Part shown: in pieces, positions 6,237 through 9,030 of the stretch
Layout: every line of letters starts with the position of its first letter
Position numbering within the stretch: position 1 is the stretch's first letter
Assembly (NCBI GenBank): GCA_938009055.1
Contig: CALLIO010000313.1
Span: forward strand, 1 to 9,030
From: an uncultured Altererythrobacter sp.
Lineage (GTDB): Bacteria > Pseudomonadota > Alphaproteobacteria > Sphingomonadales > Sphingomonadaceae
DNA: 9,030 nucleotides
Direction of reading: 5' to 3'
Made by a program: the position numbers and the translations under genes
Notes under the pieces: model-generated
What the model saw: the letters and a program-made list of their open reading frames with translations, nothing else
What the model was told of the DNA's origin: nothing
Databases searched by the model: none

Positions 6237-6294
6237 TATCCCATGTTGTCTACCGCAAGCGCTTAGTTTCAAGCGACCGCTGTTTTGCACAATT

Positions 6295-7278
6295 CTACCG
6301 AATGCCTCGCTCGTATAAGAATGTACGGATCTTCGTGGCAATGTAATCACCATCTTCCTCGAGCGCAAAGTGGCCCGTATCAAGGATGTTGTAGTCCACA
6401 TCATTCAAGTCACGTTGGAACCCTTGAGCACCTGGCTCCGGGAAAAACGCGTCGTTCTTGGCCCAGACGATTAGAGCTGGAGGCTGGTGTTCTCGAAGAT
6501 AAGCTTGCCACTCCGGATACTTCGCGACGTTGTTGCGATAGTCATAAAACAATTGCAATTGCATCTCATGCTGGCCCGGCCGTGAGAAAGCTCGGTAGTC
6601 GAGTAGCCAATTGTCTGGCAGGATCGCGTCGGGATTCCGGGTGCCGTGGGTGTATTGCCACTTTAAGCCTTCGAGGCTGAATACGCTCGCGGCAATCTGT
6701 TCTTTTAGCGCGGTATTGCCAAGACCCGATTGCCATAATTCCATGATCGGGGCCCAGGTTTCTTCATTTAGCCCTTCTTCATAGAGATTGCCATTCTGCA
6801 CGATTAGCGACTGAATTCGCTCAGGATGTCGGGTCGCAATTCGCATGCCGATTGGCGCGCCATAATCCTGAATAAAGAGTGAGAATTTCGTGATACCTCG
6901 CTGCTCCAAAAAGGCGTCTATGGTGTTCGCGATATTGTCGAATGAATATTCATACTCGTCAATATCTCGAAACTCACTGGCACCAAAACCGGGGTAGTCA
7001 GGAGCGATAAGGTAATAATCATCACCCAATTCGCGTAGCAATTCGCGATATTGATGCGACGACGCTGGGAAGCCATGGAGCAGAACCAGCGTTGGCTTGG
7101 TTGGGTCGCCTGCTTCGCGGAAGAATATTTCGACGCCAGCGACGTCCTCTGTTCCATATCGGGTTTCCGCACCGATATTGGTCTCTTGCGCCGCCGCAGG
7201 TTCGGAAAGAACGATGCTTGAGCTAACGGCTGCCGTCGTTAGTGCAATTGCACTAACGACGGTGTTTAGGAATTTCAT
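6295..7278 (-). CDS. Exported alpha/beta hydrolase (epoxide hydrolase / haloalkane dehalogenase-like)
   Basis: This 327-aa protein has a signal peptide with cleavage expected after AAA at 28-30, so it should act in the periplasm or outside. The alpha/beta hydrolase landmarks are present: oxyanion-hole HGFP (68-71), PDYPGFGAS (93-101), a nucleophile elbow FIQDYG with Asp138, acid Asp276 in WAKND, and His303 in DTGHFALEE. An Asp nucleophile is the mark of epoxide hydrolases and haloalkane/haloacetate dehalogenases, not of esterases. The usual Trp after it is Tyr here, so the substrate is open. The ATG at 7278 has AGAGGA seven bases upstream and follows the SDR stop by 35 nt, so the two form an operon controlled by the palindromes at 8126-8192. 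An in-frame start 31 codons upstream would hide the signal peptide and is rejected. Confidence 0.9.
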   Translation of the reverse strand: MKFLNTVVSAIALTTAAVSSSIVLSEPAAAQETNIGAETRYGTEDVAGVEIFFREAGDPTKPTLVLLHGFPASSHQYRELLRELGDDYYLIAPDYPGFGASEFRDIDEYEYSFDNIANTIDAFLEQRGITKFSLFIQDYGAPIGMRIATRHPERIQSLIVQNGNLYEEGLNEETWAPIMELWQSGLGNTALKEQIAASVFSLEGLKWQYTHGTRNPDAILPDNWLLDYRAFSRPGQHEMQLQLFYDYRNNVAKYPEWQAYLREHQPPALIVWAKNDAFFPEPGAQGFQRDLNDVDYNILDTGHFALEEDGDYIATKIRTFLYERGIR

Positions 7279-7313
7279 GACAGTTTCCTCTGAATGTAAG
7301 GGGGACGAAAGGC

Positions 7314-8084
7314 CTATTGCCTGCCAGCCGTAACTCCGCCGTCGACAGGCAGAACCGTGCCAGTCACCCAAGAAGCAGCGTCGCTTGCGAAGAACAGAGC
7401 AGCTTCGGCAACATCGTGAGGCTGACCGTTGCGACCCAGCGGATGGAAGGCGTTGAAGGTAGGAAGTGTTTCGGCGACGTCTTCGTCGCTCAAGAATGTG
7501 TTGTAGACAGGAGTCTCAACCACAGCCGGAGCCACCGCATTGATCCGAATGTTTTGCGGCGCAAGTTCGATGGCGAGATTTCGGACCATAGCATGAACAC
7601 CGGCATTCGCAGCGGAGTACGCTGCTGATGGCGTGGCCCCAATCGCTTGCAAAGCCCACATCGAACCGGTTTGCACAATAGCGCCGCCGCCACGCTTCTG
7701 CATTGCTTTTGCAGCTGCCTGAGCGGTGAAGAACTTGCCCTTTAGGATGGTGTCTAAGAACCAATCATAGTCGTTCTCGTCCAGGTCCATAAATGGCTTG
7801 GGCTGAAAGACGCCAGCGTTGTTGAACAAGACGTCCACCCCGCCGAAATGCGATTCACCAGCATCGATCAACGCAGGGCCAGTCGATGCCAACCCGATAT
7901 CGCCTTTAAAAGTTGCGACACCTTCGCCCGATGCGTCAATTTCTTGTGCTGCATCATCCAATTTGGCCTGATCGCGAGCCGCGATGACGACTGAACCACC
8001 TTCTGCAACAAATCGCTTTGCGATCTCTTTCCCAATTCCCGAACTCCCGCCAGTTACGACGCCAACTTTGTTTTCAAAACGCAT
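7314..8084 (-). CDS. SDR family oxidoreductase with altered catalytic YxxxK motif
   Basis: This 256-aa classical SDR has the cofactor motif TGGSSGIG (11-18), AARD after strand 2 (Arg37 suggests NADP(H)), NNAG (88-91), Ser141 in QTGSMWALQ, Tyr156, and the C-terminal PVDGG (247-251). The catalytic Lys of YxxxK is Asn here: the frame reads AYSAANAG, with codon AAT at 7605-7607 for residue 160. In classical SDRs this Lys lowers the Tyr pKa and binds the nicotinamide ribose, so activity is doubtful or changed. The start at 8084 has AAGGA eight bases upstream; an ATG at 8126 lies inside the operator and is rejected. The gene is co-transcribed with the exported hydrolase and is divergent from tetR. 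The substrate is unknown. Confidence 0.92.
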   Translation of the reverse strand: MRFENKVGVVTGGSSGIGKEIAKRFVAEGGSVVIAARDQAKLDDAAQEIDASGEGVATFKGDIGLASTGPALIDAGESHFGGVDVLFNNAGVFQPKPFMDLDENDYDWFLDTILKGKFFTAQAAAKAMQKRGGGAIVQTGSMWALQAIGATPSAAYSAANAGVHAMVRNLAIELAPQNIRINAVAPAVVETPVYNTFLSDEDVAETLPTFNAFHPLGRNGQPHDVAEAALFFASDAASWVTGTVLPVDGGVTAGRQ

Positions 8085-8125
8085 TTCAATTGTCCTTCTC
8101 TTATCCGACTGAGTTGACTCATTCA

Positions 8126-8139
8126 ACCTATCGATAGGT
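8126..8139. promoter_or_regulatory. Operator A: 14-bp perfect palindrome
   Basis: ACCTATCGATAGGT reads the same on both strands. It lies over the expected transcription start (about 8136) of the SDR-hydrolase promoter and shares the half-site CTATC/GATAG with operator B. Binding by the divergent TetR protein is inferred from position and symmetry. Confidence 0.75.
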
Positions 8140-8142
8140 AGT

Positions 8143-8170
8143 CATATAGGTCTTGAATTCGGGTCGTCAA
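8143..8170 (-). promoter_or_regulatory. Promoter for the SDR-hydrolase operon
   Basis: On the minus strand, TTGACG (-35, 8165-8170) and TATATG (-10, 8143-8148) are 16 nt apart. The start is expected near 8136, inside operator A, leaving a leader of about 50 nt. A 12-bp palindrome TGAGTTGACTCA (8110-8121) lies in that leader. Confidence 0.6.
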
Positions 8171-8181
8171 GACCCTATCTA
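8153..8181 (+). promoter_or_regulatory. Promoter for the tetR gene
   Basis: TTGAAT (-35, 8153-8158) and TATCTA (-10, 8176-8181) are 17 nt apart. It overlaps the opposing SDR promoter, and its -10 and start region run into operator B. Both -35 boxes lie on an inverted repeat, GGTCTTGA/TCAAGACC (8149-8156, 8167-8174). Confidence 0.55.
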
Positions 8182-8192
8182 TCAAATGATAG
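8179..8192. promoter_or_regulatory. Operator B: 14-bp palindrome
   Basis: CTATCAAATGATAG has 6-bp arms around a central AA. It covers the -10 end and the start point of the tetR promoter and shares CTATC/GATAG half-sites with operator A, 53 bp away (start to start). It is probably the autoregulatory site of the TetR protein. Confidence 0.7.
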
Positions 8193-8208
8193 GTAACTAG
8201 AGGCGACA

Positions 8209-8724
8209 ATGGATAAGCGGACCGCGATTTTGGATGCAGCCGAGCGCCGAGCTCGGCAAGGGGGCTATCACGGATTTAGTTTTCGTGATGTCGCCTCAGA
8301 TGTCGGCATCAAAAGCGCGAGCGTGCATTACCACTTTCCCACCAAAGAGGATCTGGGTGAAGCGCTGGCTGAGCGTTACATAAAAAGTATCTTGGCCGCT
8401 CTCGGTGAAGCTGACCAGCTTGAGCCAGTCGCAGCTTTTGACCGAATGGCCGACTTATTCCTCAAGAGCCACGAAGTAGATGACTTGATGTGCCTTTGCG
8501 GTGTCTTCGGCGCTGAGGCTGCGATCCTACCTGACGCCGTTCGCATACCTGTCGACCGTTTTTTCCGCGAGCTAATCGCTTGGCTTGCAAGTTCTTTCGG
8601 CGATGTGAAAGAGGCGGAGCTAGCGGTTGCGACATTGGAAGGCGGGTTAATCATATCCCGAGCAGGCAAGCAGGGCGATTTCCTGCGCAATCTGGTGAAG
8701 AATTGGCGCAGCCGCTATGTATAG
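8209..8724 (+). CDS. TetR/AcrR family transcriptional regulator
   Basis: This 171-aa protein has a typical TetR DNA-binding domain. Helix 1 is TAILDAAERRARQGGY and the helix-turn-helix is FSFRDVASDVGIKSASVHYHFPTKEDL (about 23-49). The C-terminal ligand and dimer domain is short (the family norm is about 190-210 aa) and has a Cys pair in MCLCG (C95, C97) that could sense thiol-reactive compounds; that is speculation. AGAGG precedes the ATG. The gene is divergent from the SDR-hydrolase operon and probably represses both directions through operators A and B. The stop TAG (8722-8724) is one base before the left end of an IS6-type element, so the natural C-terminus may have been trimmed or given a new stop, although the final helix looks complete. 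Confidence 0.9.
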   Translation: MDKRTAILDAAERRARQGGYHGFSFRDVASDVGIKSASVHYHFPTKEDLGEALAERYIKSILAALGEADQLEPVAAFDRMADLFLKSHEVDDLMCLCGVFGAEAAILPDAVRIPVDRFFRELIAWLASSFGDVKEAELAVATLEGGLIISRAGKQGDFLRNLVKNWRSRYV

Positions 8725-8725
8725 C

Positions 8726-9030
8726 GGTGCTGTCAAAGCAAATGCACCAGCTAGCGGAACGTGCCTGATCGGGTAGGGAAGGGTGATGCCCAGACCTCGC
8801 AAACCAGACAGCCCGTTCCGCTATTTCAACTCCTCGCCTGAAATCATCCGCTTGGTCGTGATGATGTATGTCCGGTTTCCACTTTCGCTGCGGAACGTCG
8901 AGGACCTGCTGGCCGAGCGCGGGATCGACATCTGCCGCGAGACGGTGCGACACTGGTGGAACCGGTTCGGCCCGTTGTTTGCAGCCGATATCCAAGGCCA
9001 GCGGGTCAGCCGGATGCGGGGTTTTAAGCA
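8726..9030 (+). mobile_element. IS6-family insertion sequence, left part (cut by right edge)
   Basis: The left end is placed at GGTGCTGTCAAAGC (8726-8739). It fits the GG-x-x-CTGT start of IS6-family inverted repeats and lies 60 bp before the transposase ATG, a spacing normal for the family. The right end is outside the window. The expected 8-bp target duplication would be TGTATAGC (8718-8725). Confidence 0.7.
8786..9030 (+). CDS. IS6-family transposase, N-terminal part (cut by right edge)
   Basis: The open frame begins MPRPRKPDSPFRYFNSSPEI and runs about 81 codons to the window end. The segments FRYFNSSPEII, VMMYVRFPLSLRNVEDLL, ERGIDICRETV and HWWNRFGP are hallmark N-terminal sequences of IS6/IS26-type transposases, which carry a helix-turn-helix here. 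The DDE catalytic core lies beyond the window. A GTG directly in front (8783) is an alternative start. The element transposes by a replicative or conservative route that forms cointegrates, and is a usual carrier or border of accessory genes. Confidence 0.93.
   Translation, partial: MPRPRKPDSPFRYFNSSPEIIRLVVMMYVRFPLSLRNVEDLLAERGIDICRETVRHWWNRFGPLFAADIQGQRVSRMRGFK

Larger units (their letters stand above)
5839..6294. other. Gene-free stretch between lipoprotein and hydrolase
   Basis: These 456 nt hold no convincing gene. They are AT-rich except for a GC-rich island at about 5968-6030 and the inverted repeat at 6197-6236. Small structures are the direct repeats AGGATTA (5905-5911, 5915-5921) and AACCACCTT (6112-6120, 6124-6132), and the inverted repeat CAATATT/AATATTG (6055-6061, 6071-6077). 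The lipoprotein promoter must lie at the left end; a weak candidate on the minus strand is TTGTAG, 18 nt, TAATCC. No terminator with a T run follows the hydrolase. Confidence 0.7.

Noticed and set aside
6131..6346. 71-codon plus-strand frame in the gap
   Set aside because: No ribosome site or recognisable protein; it overlaps the hydrolase 3' end and spans the inverted repeat.
8085..8126. Longer start for the SDR at 8126
   Set aside because: Its first codon lies in operator A and close to the predicted transcription start, it has no ribosome site, and it adds 14 residues before the normal SDR start.
8651..8995. 114-codon minus-strand frame at the right end
   Set aside because: It is antisense to the end of tetR and to the IS6 transposase, both clearly coding.
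1..9030. CRISPR array, tRNA or rRNA genes
   Set aside because: No regularly spaced repeats, and no cloverleaf or rRNA segments other than the tRNA-like part of tmRNA.

Overview
The window looks like a chromosomal segment of an alphaproteobacterium, most likely a sphingomonad or Erythrobacter-like member of the Sphingomonadales. The strongest evidence is a two-piece (circularly permuted) tmRNA gene whose tag reads ANDNEALAVAA, a tag type I associate with that order. The tight lemA/TPM-domain cluster fits as well. The species cannot be named from the sequence.

Left part (1-3765, minus strand). One tightly packed operon reads leftward from a good promoter at about 3738-3765. Its order is lemA (lipoprotein), a TPM-domain lipoprotein, a secreted and membrane-anchored TPM protein with a glycine-rich tail, a TPM protein split by a membrane hairpin, an ADP-ribose-pyrophosphatase-like Nudix hydrolase, and a short-chain dehydrogenase (SDR) that runs off the left edge. 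Most junctions overlap or have gaps of a few bases. The first two TPM genes are tandem paralogues, with about half of the aligned residues identical. These four envelope proteins probably work together, but no member of the LemA/TPM pairing has a settled function.

Middle (3854-4705, plus strand). mscL (mechanosensitive channel) is transcribed divergently from lemA and ends at a strong hairpin-plus-T-run terminator. The ssrA gene follows directly: the acceptor piece with encoded CCA, a 40-nt spacer, then the coding piece with a classic first pseudoknot and the tag frame.

Right part (4744-9030). This looks like accessory DNA beside ssrA, and its base composition is visibly more AT-rich in places. 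It holds an unrecognised lipoprotein (minus), a 456-nt gene-free stretch with small repeats and a possible transposase relic, and a small regulated module. In the module, a TetR-type repressor gene (plus) is divergent from an SDR and an exported alpha/beta hydrolase (both minus). The divergent promoters overlap, and a perfect 14-bp palindrome lies over the start region of each, so the repressor probably controls both directions. An IS6-family insertion sequence begins one base after the tetR stop codon and runs off the right edge.

The genes are mostly known families. The points most worth a second look are the SDR whose catalytic YxxxK reads YxxxN, the double-operator promoter region, the triple TPM arrangement, and the accessory block next to ssrA. 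I did not find a clearly new defence or mobile system.
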